From: Pengzhenrongella sicca
GTDB taxonomy: Bacteria > Actinomycetota > Actinomycetes > Actinomycetales > Cellulomonadaceae
Reading direction: 5' to 3'
Assembly (NCBI RefSeq): GCF_017569225.1
Contig: NZ_CP071868.1
Coordinates: 3,658,001-3,722,000 of the forward strand
Length of the DNA: 64,000 nucleotides
In this document: one piece after another, positions 18,492 to 27,599 of the stretch
How the letters are laid out: every line of letters begins with the position of its first letter
How positions within the stretch are numbered: position 1 is the stretch's first letter
Made by a program: the position numbers and the translations under genes
The notes under the pieces: model-generated
The model's database searches: none
What the model saw: only the letters and a program-made list of their open reading frames with translations
What the model was told of the DNA's origin: nothing

Positions 18492-18583
18492 CCCGAGTCC
18501 CGCCGTGGCTGAGCGCCCGCCGCAGGGTGGGGGTGATTCCGGGGTGATTCGCCGTGACCTGCGTCTATGCAGAAGCAGCGAAG

Positions 18584-18621
18584 AAAAAGGCCCCCGGCCG
18601 CGTCTCCGCAGGCCAGGGGCC
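18584..18621 (-). terminator. Terminator of tRNA-Ala
   Basis: Read on the minus strand, a GC-rich stem (GGCCCCTGGCC pairing with GGCCGGGGGCC) is followed by TTTTT. It lies directly downstream of the tRNA. Confidence 0.75.
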
Positions 18622-18630
18622 TTCACTTGC

Positions 18631-18706
<76 letters not shown>

Positions 18707-18763
18707 TCAAGCGGTGTACAGATTAGCACCGACCACGACGCATCGGCGCACCAGCGCTCTGCG

Positions 18764-19819
18764 CTACCCGGCGGTGCGGCGGCGGGCGAGGATCGCGTCG
18801 AGATCGAGGGTCGGGTTGGCACCCTCGTCGACCGCCTCCAGGTCGGCCCGGCCGACGTCGCCGGTCACCTGCTCCTCGTCCGACGACGTCGCGGCGCTGG
18901 TCGCGGCGGCGGGCTCGGGCTCGTCGAGCACGAGCGGGATCGGCTCGCGGCGCGGCGCGGCCGCCTTCGTCGTGTAGACGGGGCGAGGCACCGGGACCGG
19001 CGACCAGGCCGCGGAGGCACCAGCGGCGTCGTCGGCCGACGATCCGTCGGCGGCGGTGCCGGCGGCCGTGCTGTCCGCCGACGGCGCGCCCTGCTCGGGC
19101 GCGGTGGCGGCGTCCCGAATGCGCTCGATGACCTCGGTGTGCGCCTCGGACGGGTGCGCGGCCCGGCCGACGACCCCCACGGTGCTGGCGACGGCTGCGG
19201 TCTGGCTGCCCCCGGTGCGCACGGGCGCGCGGCGCTCCCACGCGGCGTCGGCGGCGTGGCCGTGGACCACGGCGCGGCGGCCGAGCGCGAGCACCCCGAC
19301 GAGCGCGACGCTCGGGGCCACGGCGGCGACGACGGCGACGGTCGTGACGCCGACGACGATCCAGGCCGCGGCGCTGATCGCGAGCAGCGCGACGGTCAGG
19401 GCCGCGCGACGCCGAGCGGCCGCGCCGCGGCGCGCCAGGGTCGCTGCCCGCTGGGCTCGCTGCTGAGCCGCTCGCCTCGCGGCGTCGGCGCTGATCTTGT
19501 CCTGAGTTCCGTGCGGTCGATCCACGATCCTGCCTCCCCTCGCCGCGGCTGCGTCGTACCCCCGCGCCGCCGGCCCGTGGCGGGCGGTGAGCAGCACCGA
19601 GCGCTTCTCGCTGCCCGGACCGCACTCCGCCCGGGCCTCGCCCGCCCGCCGTGCCCGACCCGCGGGGTCGGCCACCGCGAGCACGCGCAACGCCGCGGAG
19701 TACCTGTCCTCGGCGCACGACTCGAGTAGCTGTTGCCGGTGCCGCAACCGATGCGGCACCAGGTACGCGATCCACAGCAGGGCCACCGCGAGGGCGGCCA
19801 CGCCGGCTAGATCTCGCAC
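18764..19819 (-). CDS. Hypothetical membrane protein
   Basis: About 351 residues from GTG 19819 (a TTG at 19840 would add 7). A signal-anchor helix is at the N-terminus (LAGVAALAVALLWIAYLVPHRLRH). Two further helices lie in the middle (LTVALLAISAAAWIVVGVTT and the following AVVAAVAPSVALVGVLAL), with an Ala/Ser/acidic low-complexity tail. It is the third gene after glp and GNAT on the same strand, though 70 bp separate it. No known domain recognised. Confidence 0.7.
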   Translation of the reverse strand: MRDLAGVAALAVALLWIAYLVPHRLRHRQQLLESCAEDRYSAALRVLAVADPAGRARRAGEARAECGPGSEKRSVLLTARHGPAARGYDAAAARGGRIVDRPHGTQDKISADAARRAAQQRAQRAATLARRGAAARRRAALTVALLAISAAAWIVVGVTTVAVVAAVAPSVALVGVLALGRRAVVHGHAADAAWERRAPVRTGGSQTAAVASTVGVVGRAAHPSEAHTEVIERIRDAATAPEQGAPSADSTAAGTAADGSSADDAAGASAAWSPVPVPRPVYTTKAAAPRREPIPLVLDEPEPAAATSAATSSDEEQVTGDVGRADLEAVDEGANPTLDLDAILARRRTAG

Positions 19820-19895
19820 GCTCTGACGGTAGGCGAGCAAGCGGCACCCACGCCGGAGCCCGTCCGGCGTGTCGGCCGGCGAAACTACACCGTTG

Positions 19896-20525
19896 TCATT
19901 CGGTGCGCGCTACGCCCGACCCGCCCCGGGCCGCGTTGGTCGCGTGCCAGCGCGCGAGCAGCCCCTCGGGCACCTCCTCGGCGGTCAGCGCGAACGTCCG
20001 GTGGTCGCACCACTGGCCGGCGATGTGCAGGTACCTCTCTCGGACGCCCTCGTCCCGGAACCCGAGCTTGGTCACGACGCGCAGGCTGGGCGCGTTCTCG
20101 GTGCGGATGTTGATCTCGAGCCGGTGCAGCCCGAGCACGCGGAAGCAGTGGTCCCCCGCGAGCGCCGTCGCGGTCGGGATGATTCCCCGGCCGGCGACGC
20201 GCTGCGAGACCCAGTACCCGATGGCGGCCGAGCGCAGCGATCCGTACACGATGCTCGAGACGGTGAGCTGGCCCACGAGCTCGCCGCGGTAGTCCACTGC
20301 GAACGGCAGCGCGGAACCCCCGCGGGCCTGCGCCGACATCGCGCGGACGAACTCCCCGAAGGTGGGCAGCGGCCCTGGCACGTTCGCGGGCGAGGACGCC
20401 TCCCAGGGGTCGAGCCACTCCGTGTTGGCGGCGCGCAGCGCGAGCCACGCCCGCCCGTCCCGGCGGCGCAGCGGGCGCAGCCGCACGTCGCCGTCCGTGA
20501 GGGTCACGGGCCACCCGGTCGCCAC
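19896..20525 (-). CDS. GNAT-family N-acetyltransferase (RimJ/RimL-like)
   Basis: About 209 residues from GTG 20525, placed 2 bp after the glp stop, so translation is probably coupled. The RimJ/RimL look is clear: VRLRPLRRRDGRAWLALR at the start, YRGELVGQLTVSSI, AIGYWVSQRVAGRGIIPTA (acetyl-CoA loop), then LHRLEINIRTENAPSLRVV and KLGFRDEGVRERYLHIAG. Such enzymes acetylate N-terminal amino groups of proteins or small molecules. The target is unknown. Confidence 0.88.
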   Translation of the reverse strand: MATGWPVTLTDGDVRLRPLRRRDGRAWLALRAANTEWLDPWEASSPANVPGPLPTFGEFVRAMSAQARGGSALPFAVDYRGELVGQLTVSSIVYGSLRSAAIGYWVSQRVAGRGIIPTATALAGDHCFRVLGLHRLEINIRTENAPSLRVVTKLGFRDEGVRERYLHIAGQWCDHRTFALTAEEVPEGLLARWHATNAARGGSGVARTE

Positions 20526-20527
20526 GC

Positions 20528-21757
20528 TCAGCCCTCCAGCACGAGGCAGTGGACGCGGTCCCCGGCGTGCACCGCGACGTCCTGCTCGGGCACGACCGCG
20601 AGCGCGTTGGCCCGCGAGAGCGCCTCGATCGACAGCTCGCCCGGCTCCCCGACCGGGGTGACCTGGTAGCCCTCGTCCGGGCTGCCGACGAGCATGGCGG
20701 GCACGAACTGGCGCAGCCCGCCCGGCGAGCGCCACGCGCTCGTCGAGACGGCCGCGACCGACGGGCGGAACAGCATCGCGCGCCCCGCGATCGCCCGCAG
20801 GGCCGGCCGGACGAACACCTCGAACGAGATGTACGCCGCGACCGGATGCCCGGGCAGCGCGAAGATCGGCACGCCGCCGGCGGCGCGGATCCCGCCCACC
20901 TGGCCGAACCCCTGCCGGTGCGCGGGCGTCATCGCGACGTGGTCGAACCGCACGGTGCCCAGCGGGCCGAGCACGTCCTGGACCGTGTCGTTCGCGGACT
21001 CGCTCAGGCCGCCCGTGGTGATCAGGAGGTCGGCCCGCACGAGCTGGTCCTCGATCGTCTCGCGCAGCGCGACGCGGTCGTCGCCGACGACACCGACCCG
21101 GATCGCGGTCGCCCCCGCGTCCTCGACGGCGCTGGTCAGCGCCGGCCCGTTCGCGTCGTAACCGACGCCGTCGCGCGCGGGCGCCCCGGGCTCGGCCAGC
21201 TCGTCGCCGATCGACAGCACGACGACGCGCGGGGTTGGGTGCACGACGAGGCGCCCGCGACCGAGCGCGGCCGCGAGCGCGAGCTGGCGCGCGCCGAGCC
21301 GGATCCCGCGGGCGAGCACGACCTCGCCGGCGCGCGCGTCGACGCCGCGCCGGCGGACCTGCTCGCCCGCCAGCGCCGGCCGCGGCACGAGCACCCGGGC
21401 CGCGCCGCGGTCGGTCTCCGCGAGCGCGATCACGGCGTCCGCGCCGACGGGCAGGGGCGCCCCCGACGCGATGCGCACGGCCTGACCGGGGACCAGGCGC
21501 AGCGGTGCCGAGGCGCCCGCGACGACGTCGTGCACGACGGGCAGGTACAGCGGCAGCCCCGGACCGGCCCGCTCGGTGTCGGCCGACGCGACCGCGTACC
21601 CGTCCGTGGCCGCGAGCGCCAGCGCCGGCAGGTCCCGGGCGACGACGACGTCCTCGGCGAGGATGGCGCCGACCGCGTCGGCCAGCACCACGTCGAGCGG
21701 CGCGACCGGCCCGACGGCGTCGAGCACTGCGGCGAGCTGGTCCTGGACCGACTTCAC
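20528..21757 (-). CDS. moeA: Molybdopterin molybdotransferase
   Basis: A 409-residue MoeA/Glp protein that inserts molybdate into adenylylated molybdopterin in molybdenum cofactor synthesis. Family segments include LPALALAATDGYAV, AVRIASGAPLPVGADAVI, VLSIGDELAEPG, LLITTGGLSESANDTV and VPIFALPGHPVAAYISFEVF, with C-terminal domain IV to residue 409. It overlaps galU by 4 bp, and the GNAT gene follows at once. The glp-galU pairing is common in Actinobacteria. Confidence 0.94.
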   Translation of the reverse strand: MKSVQDQLAAVLDAVGPVAPLDVVLADAVGAILAEDVVVARDLPALALAATDGYAVASADTERAGPGLPLYLPVVHDVVAGASAPLRLVPGQAVRIASGAPLPVGADAVIALAETDRGAARVLVPRPALAGEQVRRRGVDARAGEVVLARGIRLGARQLALAAALGRGRLVVHPTPRVVVLSIGDELAEPGAPARDGVGYDANGPALTSAVEDAGATAIRVGVVGDDRVALRETIEDQLVRADLLITTGGLSESANDTVQDVLGPLGTVRFDHVAMTPAHRQGFGQVGGIRAAGGVPIFALPGHPVAAYISFEVFVRPALRAIAGRAMLFRPSVAAVSTSAWRSPGGLRQFVPAMLVGSPDEGYQVTPVGEPGELSIEALSRANALAVVPEQDVAVHAGDRVHCLVLEG

Positions 21758-22656
21758 GCCTTCAGGCTCGGCACGTACTCAGCAAGCCACTCGCGGAAGT
21801 CGGGACCGAGGTCCTCGCGGTCGGCCGCGATCTTCACGACCGCCTTGAGGTAGTCGAGCCGGTCGCCCGTGTCGTAGCGCCGGCCCCGGAAGACGACGCC
21901 GTACACGCCGCCGCCCTCGTCGGCGGGCATAGTGGCGAGCGTCGCGAGGGCGTCGGTGAGCTGGATCTCCCCGCCGCGCCCGGGCGGCGTCTCCTCGAGC
22001 ACGGCGAACACCGCGGGGTTGAGCACGTACCGCCCGATGATCGCGAGGTTGCTCGGCGCATCGGCGGCGTCGGGCTTCTCCACGAGCGCGGTGACGCGCA
22101 CCTGGTCGGCGTCGTCCCCGCCCGGGATCGGCTCGACCGCCGCGCAGCCGTACAGGTGGATCGTCTCCGGCTCGACCTCGAGCAGCGCGATGACGGAGCC
22201 GCCGGTGCGCTCCTGGAGCGCGAGCATGGCCGGCAGCAGCGGGTCGCGGGCGTCGATCAGGTCGTCGCCGAGCAGCACGGCGAACGCCTGGTCGCCGACG
22301 TGATGCTTGGCGCACAGCACCGCGTGCCCCAGGCCCTTGGGCTTGCCCTGGCGGACGAAGTGCACGTCGGCCAGCTCGGTGGACTCGCGCACGAGCGCGA
22401 GCCGGTCGAGGTCGCCCTTGGCCTCGAGGGCCGCCTCGAGCTCGGGCTGGGCGTCGAAGTGGTCGGCAAGCGTGCGCTTGCTCCGTCCGGTGATGAACAG
22501 GACGTCGTTGAGATGGGCCGCCACGGCCTCCTCGACGACGTACTGGATCGCTGGCTTGTCGACTACCGGGAGCATCTCCTTCGGCGTGGACTTCGTCGCA
22601 GGGAGGAAGCGGGTACCGAGGCCCGCCGCAGGGATGACTGCTTTGTGGATCGCCAT
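21754..22656 (-). CDS. galU: UTP-glucose-1-phosphate uridylyltransferase
   Basis: A 300-residue nucleotidyltransferase making UDP-glucose from UTP and glucose-1-phosphate. Signature segments are PAAGLGTRFLPATKSTPKEM, PVVDKPAIQYVVEEAV, FVRQGKPKGLGHAVLCAK, VLLGDDLID and VEKPDAADAPSNLAIIGRYV. It is the first gene of the galU-moeA-GNAT operon and lies back to back with the 5-formyl-THF cyclo-ligase gene. Confidence 0.96.
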   Translation of the reverse strand: MAIHKAVIPAAGLGTRFLPATKSTPKEMLPVVDKPAIQYVVEEAVAAHLNDVLFITGRSKRTLADHFDAQPELEAALEAKGDLDRLALVRESTELADVHFVRQGKPKGLGHAVLCAKHHVGDQAFAVLLGDDLIDARDPLLPAMLALQERTGGSVIALLEVEPETIHLYGCAAVEPIPGGDDADQVRVTALVEKPDAADAPSNLAIIGRYVLNPAVFAVLEETPPGRGGEIQLTDALATLATMPADEGGGVYGVVFRGRRYDTGDRLDYLKAVVKIAADREDLGPDFREWLAEYVPSLKA

Positions 22657-22758
22657 GCCCCGAGATTAGTGGGCGATCGGGCGACAGGTTGCGCTGTTCG
22701 GGCAGCAAATAGCCGTCCGTGGCGCGCTCCCACCCGCCAGATGGGCGACACTGGAGGC

Positions 22759-23412
22759 ATGAGCACCACCGCTGCACAGCCCTACCCCGCCCTTGCCGGG
22801 GTCCTCGACGCCGAGGATGCAAAGGATGAGTTGCGGGCCGCGATCCGCAGCGCGCGCCAGTCCCGGTCCGAGCGCCGCCGCCAGGAGGCGGGCCAGGCGT
22901 TCGCCGACGTTCTCGACACGATTCCCGAGCTGCGCGACGCCCGCTGCGTCGCCGTGTACGCCGCGCGCCCGACCGAGCCGAGCACCGGCCCGCTGCTCGA
23001 ACGCCTCGCCGGCCGCGGGGTCCGCATCATCCTCCCGGTGCTCGGCACGGGGCTGCAGCGCGACTGGGCCGCCTACGGCGGCGCGGACGACCTTCGCCAG
23101 CGCGCCCCGGGCCGGCCGCCCGAGCCGGGTACCGCCCATCTCGGCGCGCAGGCCCTGGCCGACGCCGACGTCGTCATCGCCCCGGCGCTGGCCGTGGACA
23201 CCTCCGGCGCTCGCCTCGGGCAGGGCGGCGGGTGGTACGACCGCGCGCTCGAACACGCGCGGCCCGGCACGCCCGTCGTCGCGCTGGTCTACGCCTGCGA
23301 GGTGTACGACGCCGGCTCGCGCCCGCTGCCCCGCCAGGGGCACGACCGCCTGGTCGACGCCGTCGCGACCCCCGAGGGATGGCGCTGGCTCAGGCCCCCG
23401 GCTGCAGCGTGA
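22759..23412 (+). CDS. 5-formyltetrahydrofolate cyclo-ligase
   Basis: A 217-residue enzyme converting 5-formyl-THF to 5,10-methenyl-THF with ATP. Family motifs are LRAAIRSARQSRSERRRQEA at the N-terminus, VAVYAARPTEPSTGPLLE, and the C-terminal ALAVDTSGARLGQGGGWYDR (substrate/ATP loop). The ATG at 22759 with GGAGG just upstream is the right start; the open frame runs much further upstream only as a shadow of galU. The last 23 bp overlap the 3' end of the convergent acylase gene. Confidence 0.93.
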   Translation: MSTTAAQPYPALAGVLDAEDAKDELRAAIRSARQSRSERRRQEAGQAFADVLDTIPELRDARCVAVYAARPTEPSTGPLLERLAGRGVRIILPVLGTGLQRDWAAYGGADDLRQRAPGRPPEPGTAHLGAQALADADVVIAPALAVDTSGARLGQGGGWYDRALEHARPGTPVVALVYACEVYDAGSRPLPRQGHDRLVDAVATPEGWRWLRPPAAA

Positions 23413-26011
23413 GCCGGTCGCGAGCGGCGTCGTCGACGGCGCCCGCGGTGAACGGCCAGGCGAACGTCTCGCCCGCGGCCCACGGGCCGAGCTGATCCGA
23501 GTAGTGCGAGCTGGCCGGGTGCCCTGAGGACCCGGTGAGGGTCACCCATGTCGAGGCGTCGAGGTCGTCGAGATCGACGACCATCCGCATCGACGGCGCG
23601 GATGTCACCGCGTAGCTGTCCTGCGCCGCGTCCCAGCTGGTCGCGTTCACGATGGACGACCCGCCCGCGACGGCGCGCGGCGTCGGGTTCACCAGGCGCC
23701 GGACCAGCTCCGGGGCGGCCTCGCCCCCGAGCACCGCGTGCTGGGGGGCGGCGACGTGCAGCTTGCCCCAGGACCAGTCGCTCGTGGTCTTGCCGAGCTC
23801 GACCGTGAGCTCGTTGCGGGCCGACGTGAGCGCCTGCGTGAGGATCTCGTTGCGTCCCTCGACGACGCCGACGGTCGTGCGGTCGTCCCACCACGGGTCG
23901 TCGGGCCGGTCGAGCATCCCGCGCACGACCTCGAGCCACCGGCTGCCGCCGTCCGGGCGCGAGTTCGCGGGCAGGTCGTCCCAGAAGGTCAGCTCGAGCA
24001 GGTTCGACCAGACGGCCGCGAAGTACACGGCGGCGGCCGAGTCGGTCGTGGAGCGCCCGTCCCAGCCGCGCAGCAGGTCCTGCCCCGTGCGGTCGAAGTC
24101 CGAGTCCAGCTGCATGTCCAGGAGCGTCGGCACGAGCACCTCCGCGTACGGGTTGGCGTCGTCGAGCGCGATCTCGGACATCGCCGCGGTGTCGATCGGC
24201 GTGCCCGCCTCGACACGCTCGGCGACCAGGTCGTCGATGCGCTGCGCGCGGTAGCCGTAGTCCCAGTCCGCGGTGAGGAACGGCCCGACGCCCGCGGGCG
24301 TCACCGCCTGGTTCGCGGCCACGATGTACCCCTGCGGCGGGTCGATCGCCGCGGGCATGTCGGCCGCGTCGACGAAGCCCTGCCAGTCGTACCGGCTGTC
24401 CCAACCCGGGCGCGGCCAGGTCCCGTTCGACGGGACGGGGCCGCCCTCGACCGCCGCGCGGACCGGGATGCGACCGGGCGCCTGGTAGCCGATGTGGCCG
24501 TCCGTCGTCGCGAAGACGATGTTCTGCGAGGGCACGTCGAACGAGGCTGCGGCCGCGGCGATGTCGTCCGCGTCGTGCGCCAGGTCCATCGCGAACACCG
24601 CGTCGGCAGTGCGCCCAGGCGTGAGCGCGGTCCAGCCGAGCGAGATCTCGTAGACGCCCGCCGGGGCGCCGTCGGGCAGCGGAGAGACGCGCGCGGAGTT
24701 CGTGTCCGTCAGCACGCCCGAGATGATCGGGCCGTGCCCGGTCGACTCGACGGTCAGCTCGACGTCGTCGCCGCCGTTGACCTCGATGGTCTCGGTGCGG
24801 GTCGTCAGGTCGACCCGCTCGCCGTCGACGAGGTACTGCCCGCCCGCGATCCGCTCGATGAAGAAGTCCGTGACGTCGGCGCCGAGGTTGGTGATGCCCC
24901 AGGCGAGCTGGTCGTTGTGGCCGACGACGACGCCGGGGAAGCCCGCGAAGGAGAAGCCGGCGACGTCGAACGGGCAGTCGGCGGTGACGGTGCGGCAGTG
25001 CAGCCCGACCTGGGCCCAGATGCCGGGCGCGGAGATGTCGAGGTGCGGGTCGTTGGCCAGCAGCGGCTTGCCCGACGCGGTGTGCTCGCCCCCCACGACC
25101 CACGAGTTGGAGCCGATGCCCTCGCCCGCGCCGAGCAGGTGCGGCACGGCGGCGAGCGCGTCCTCGGCTGCCTGCACCGAGGCCTGGAGGGCGCTCGAGG
25201 CCAGGTCGACCGCCGCGGCGTCGACGGCGGAGGTCTCGGTCGCGTTGGCCGGGGCGGCGTCGGTCGCGGCGGCGTCGGTTGTGGCGGACGCCTCGGCCGT
25301 GGCGAGCTCGCTGAGGATCGGTGCGTTGAGGTCCTGCGGGTAGGCCGGGAAGAGCTCGTCGATCCGGGCGACGTCGCGGACCGCGGCGTAGCTGGTCGCG
25401 CGCGCGAGCTCCTTGTCGTAGTTGCCCCGCAGGTCCCACGCCATCGCCTTGAGCCACGCGAGGGAGTCGATCGGGTCCCACGCCTCGGGCTGCTCGACCT
25501 CGACCTGGAGCCCGAGCACGGTGTACTCGACGGCGAGCGACTCGGGGCTGCGCGTGTCCAGGTAGGCGTTCACGCCCTCGGCGTAGGCCGTCAGGTAATC
25601 CCGCGTGCTCGCCTCGAGCAGCGGCCACTCCTGCTCCGCGACCGAGCGCCAGCCGAAGGTCCGGATCACCTTGTCGGCGGCGAGCGCGTCCTCGTTCTCG
25701 CCGACAAGCTCCGACAGCCGTCCGGCGGTGACGTGCCGGCGGTAGTCCATCTCGAAGAACCGGTCCTGCGCGTGCACGAAGCCCTGCGCCCGGAAGAGGT
25801 CGGCCGAGGTGTCGGCGGTGATCTGCGGGACTCCCTGATCGTCCCGGACGACGTCGACCTCAGCGTCCAGGCCCGGCAGCTCGATCGTCCCCGTCGTCTG
25901 CGGGAGCGGGCGGCGGACGACCCAGACGGTCGCTGCGGACCCCGCGGCGAGGATCAGGACCACGACGGCGGCGACGATCACGGTCAGGCGGACGGCACGG
26001 CGGCGGGGCAC
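23390..26011 (-). CDS. Penicillin acylase-family Ntn-hydrolase, membrane-anchored
   Basis: An 873-residue precursor. An N-terminal transmembrane/signal helix is at about residues 8-32. The alpha part ends in an Ala/Thr-rich linker (about 235-290). The beta chain should begin at Ser301, in GIGSNSWVVGGEHTASG, the autocatalytic cleavage site and nucleophile. ANDPHLDISAPG and GHNDQLAWGITNLGADVTDF follow as in penicillin G acylases. The family cleaves amide bonds of penicillins, acyl-homoserine lactones or related lipid amides; the true substrate cannot be told. It acts outside the membrane. Confidence 0.92.
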   Translation of the reverse strand: MPRRRAVRLTVIVAAVVVLILAAGSAATVWVVRRPLPQTTGTIELPGLDAEVDVVRDDQGVPQITADTSADLFRAQGFVHAQDRFFEMDYRRHVTAGRLSELVGENEDALAADKVIRTFGWRSVAEQEWPLLEASTRDYLTAYAEGVNAYLDTRSPESLAVEYTVLGLQVEVEQPEAWDPIDSLAWLKAMAWDLRGNYDKELARATSYAAVRDVARIDELFPAYPQDLNAPILSELATAEASATTDAAATDAAPANATETSAVDAAAVDLASSALQASVQAAEDALAAVPHLLGAGEGIGSNSWVVGGEHTASGKPLLANDPHLDISAPGIWAQVGLHCRTVTADCPFDVAGFSFAGFPGVVVGHNDQLAWGITNLGADVTDFFIERIAGGQYLVDGERVDLTTRTETIEVNGGDDVELTVESTGHGPIISGVLTDTNSARVSPLPDGAPAGVYEISLGWTALTPGRTADAVFAMDLAHDADDIAAAAASFDVPSQNIVFATTDGHIGYQAPGRIPVRAAVEGGPVPSNGTWPRPGWDSRYDWQGFVDAADMPAAIDPPQGYIVAANQAVTPAGVGPFLTADWDYGYRAQRIDDLVAERVEAGTPIDTAAMSEIALDDANPYAEVLVPTLLDMQLDSDFDRTGQDLLRGWDGRSTTDSAAAVYFAAVWSNLLELTFWDDLPANSRPDGGSRWLEVVRGMLDRPDDPWWDDRTTVGVVEGRNEILTQALTSARNELTVELGKTTSDWSWGKLHVAAPQHAVLGGEAAPELVRRLVNPTPRAVAGGSSIVNATSWDAAQDSYAVTSAPSMRMVVDLDDLDASTWVTLTGSSGHPASSHYSDQLGPWAAGETFAWPFTAGAVDDAARDRLTLQPGA

Positions 26012-26153
26012 CCGGTGAGACTAGTCGGTCCGGTCGCACGGCCGAGGTCCGGGCTGCGGCGGGAACAGCGACGGCGTCGCACGGGTTGCACCAGGGCGCC
26101 CGCACCGGGCGCGTACCCGCTCGGGCACCCGCGGTTGCCCGAGTCCGGTAGGA

Positions 26154-26180
26154 TTAGCACTCAAAAGAGGAGAGTGCCAG
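26154..26180. promoter_or_regulatory. CIRCE-like HrcA operator before fmdB
   Basis: TTAGCACTC-N9-GAGTGCCAG: the left half is perfect, the right half matches 6 of 9 (GAGTGC kept). A TAGGAT -10-like hexamer overlaps its left edge. A small hairpin, TGCCAGC-GTC-GCTGGCA (26175-26191), overlaps its right edge. It lies 34 bp upstream of the FmdB start. Confidence 0.75.
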
Positions 26181-26213
26181 CGTCGCTGGCATCCCCCCGA
26201 GGAGGATTGCCCT

Positions 26214-26651
26214 GTGCCTACTTATGCCTACGCCTGCACTGTGTGCGAGCACCGCTTCGAGGCGCATCAGTCCTTCACGGACTCCTCGCTGACCGTCTGC
26301 CCGGAGTGCTCCGGCCGCCTGCGCAAGATCTTCCCCACCGTCGGGGTCGTCTTCAAGGGGTCCGGTTTTTACCACAACGACTCGCGCTCGAGCCAGCACG
26401 GGCGGATCTCGGCCGGCACGAGCTCGAGCAACGGCGAATCCGGTTCGGGCTCCTCGGCCGGCTCGTCGAGCGAGTCCGGCGACTCGGCTGCCAAGCCTGC
26501 CTCGAAGGCCGACGCGACCAGCTCCACCGGGAACGGTTCGGGCTCGAACGGCGGGACGTCCGGCGCGACCGGCTCCGGCAACGGTTCGGGCACGCCGTCG
26601 GCCGCCAAGCCCGCCGCGACGGTCGGCGCGACGCCGGCATCCTCGAGCTGA
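26214..26651 (+). CDS. FmdB-family zinc-ribbon protein
   Basis: A 145-residue protein from GTG 26214 with RBS GAGGAGGA. The first 60 residues are the FmdB zinc ribbon: MPTYAYACTVCEHRFEAHQ with CxxC, then VCPECSGRLRKIFPTVGV with the second CxxC, and the FKGSGFYHND ending. The remaining 85 residues are a Ser/Gly/Ala low-complexity tail, unusually long for the family. A CIRCE-like operator upstream suggests heat-shock control by HrcA. Molecular function is unknown for most family members. Confidence 0.9.
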   Translation: MPTYAYACTVCEHRFEAHQSFTDSSLTVCPECSGRLRKIFPTVGVVFKGSGFYHNDSRSSQHGRISAGTSSSNGESGSGSSAGSSSESGDSAAKPASKADATSSTGNGSGSNGGTSGATGSGNGSGTPSAAKPAATVGATPASSS

Positions 26652-26792
26652 GTCCGTCGCCCGCACGCCGTGGCCCGGGTCGCCGCGCTCGCTGAAGCGG
26701 CCACCCGACCACGGCCGGGCGCCGACCGCGGCGGTGCACAGCCGCGGCGCTCGATGGGCGATGACCCCGGCAGTTCCGCCTAGCGTCACGCC

Positions 26793-27560
26793 ATGCCGCG
26801 CCTCCTGCCCCGCAGCGTCGTCCCGACGGGACCGGCCGCCGCCGACAGCGGCCCGATCCGCGCGGCCGCACGCGCCCGGCGAGCGGCGCGTCGCCGCCGC
26901 GCACGCCTGCTGCTGTGGCGCGCGCGGCTCCCGCTGGCGGCCGTGCTGCTCGGCGTGGCGGTCGCCCAGATCGTCGCCGAGGTGCGGCCTGCCCCGGAGC
27001 CCACGGTCGGCGTCGTCGTGGCGGCCCGGGAGCTCGAGCCGGGCGTCCCGCTCGCGCGCGCCGACGTCCGGGTCGCGGCGATGCCGATCGCGCTCGTGCC
27101 TGCGGGCACGCACGACCGAGCCGACGGCGTCGTCGGGGAGAGCCTCGTGACCGCCGTGCCAGCCGGCCTGCCGATCGTCGACGGGCTGCTCGCGGGCGAC
27201 CGCTTGGCCTCGGCCGGGCCCGCCGGCACGGTCGTAGCCCCGGTGCGGCTCGCCGATCCCGCCGTCGCCGAGCTCCTGCGCGCGGGCGACCGGGTCGACC
27301 TGCTCGCGGCGGTGGCGGCCGCCGACGGCGAGCCCGTCGCGCACCGGCTGGCCGGCCGGGCGCTGGTCGTGAGCTTCCCGGTGCCCGCCGAGGCGGAGGG
27401 CGACGTGAGCAGCGGGTTGAGCGGCGGGGTCGGTGGCCTGCTCGGGGGCACGAGCGCGGGGACGGGCTCGCTGACGTTGGTCGCCGTCACGCCCACGGAG
27501 GCCGCCGCGCTCGCCGGCGCCGTGGGGTGGGCAAACATCACCGCAGTGCTCGTGAAATGA
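26793..27560 (+). CDS. SAF-domain protein, CpaB/RcpC-like
   Basis: A 255-residue protein with one N-terminal transmembrane helix (LPLAAVLLGVAVAQIVAEV, about residues 48-66) and an extracytoplasmic SAF domain (VVVAARELEPGVPLARADVR, then VPAGLPIVDGLL). The C-terminal part resembles the CpaB/RcpC region of Flp pilus assembly proteins. No pilus genes are near, so involvement in pili is uncertain. It stands 39 bp before mscL. Confidence 0.78.
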   Translation: MPRLLPRSVVPTGPAAADSGPIRAAARARRAARRRRARLLLWRARLPLAAVLLGVAVAQIVAEVRPAPEPTVGVVVAARELEPGVPLARADVRVAAMPIALVPAGTHDRADGVVGESLVTAVPAGLPIVDGLLAGDRLASAGPAGTVVAPVRLADPAVAELLRAGDRVDLLAAVAAADGEPVAHRLAGRALVVSFPVPAEAEGDVSSGLSGGVGGLLGGTSAGTGSLTLVAVTPTEAAALAGAVGWANITAVLVK

Positions 27561-27599
27561 TCGACCCCGCTCAGCCGTCGCAATCGAGAGGGGCCACCG

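Noticed and set aside
22666-22757. GTGGGCGATCGG / CAGATGGGCGACAC near the galU start as a further copy of the GTGTGGGC repeat family
   Set aside because: Similarity is limited to short pieces and the arms do not pair properly; it is also a divergent rather than a convergent junction.
21235-22758. Upstream part of the long + frame ending at 23412
   Set aside because: Only the part from ATG 22759 is protein-like (5-formyl-THF cyclo-ligase); the rest is antisense to moeA and galU.
23289-25628. 779-residue frame on the minus strand
   Set aside because: Same strand as the acylase but another frame, dominated by Arg/Ala/Pro; the acylase frame has the Ntn-hydrolase motifs.
23738-26695. 985-residue open frame on the + strand
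   Set aside because: Antisense to the penicillin acylase gene, running on into fmdB in another frame; composition is typical of high-GC shadows.
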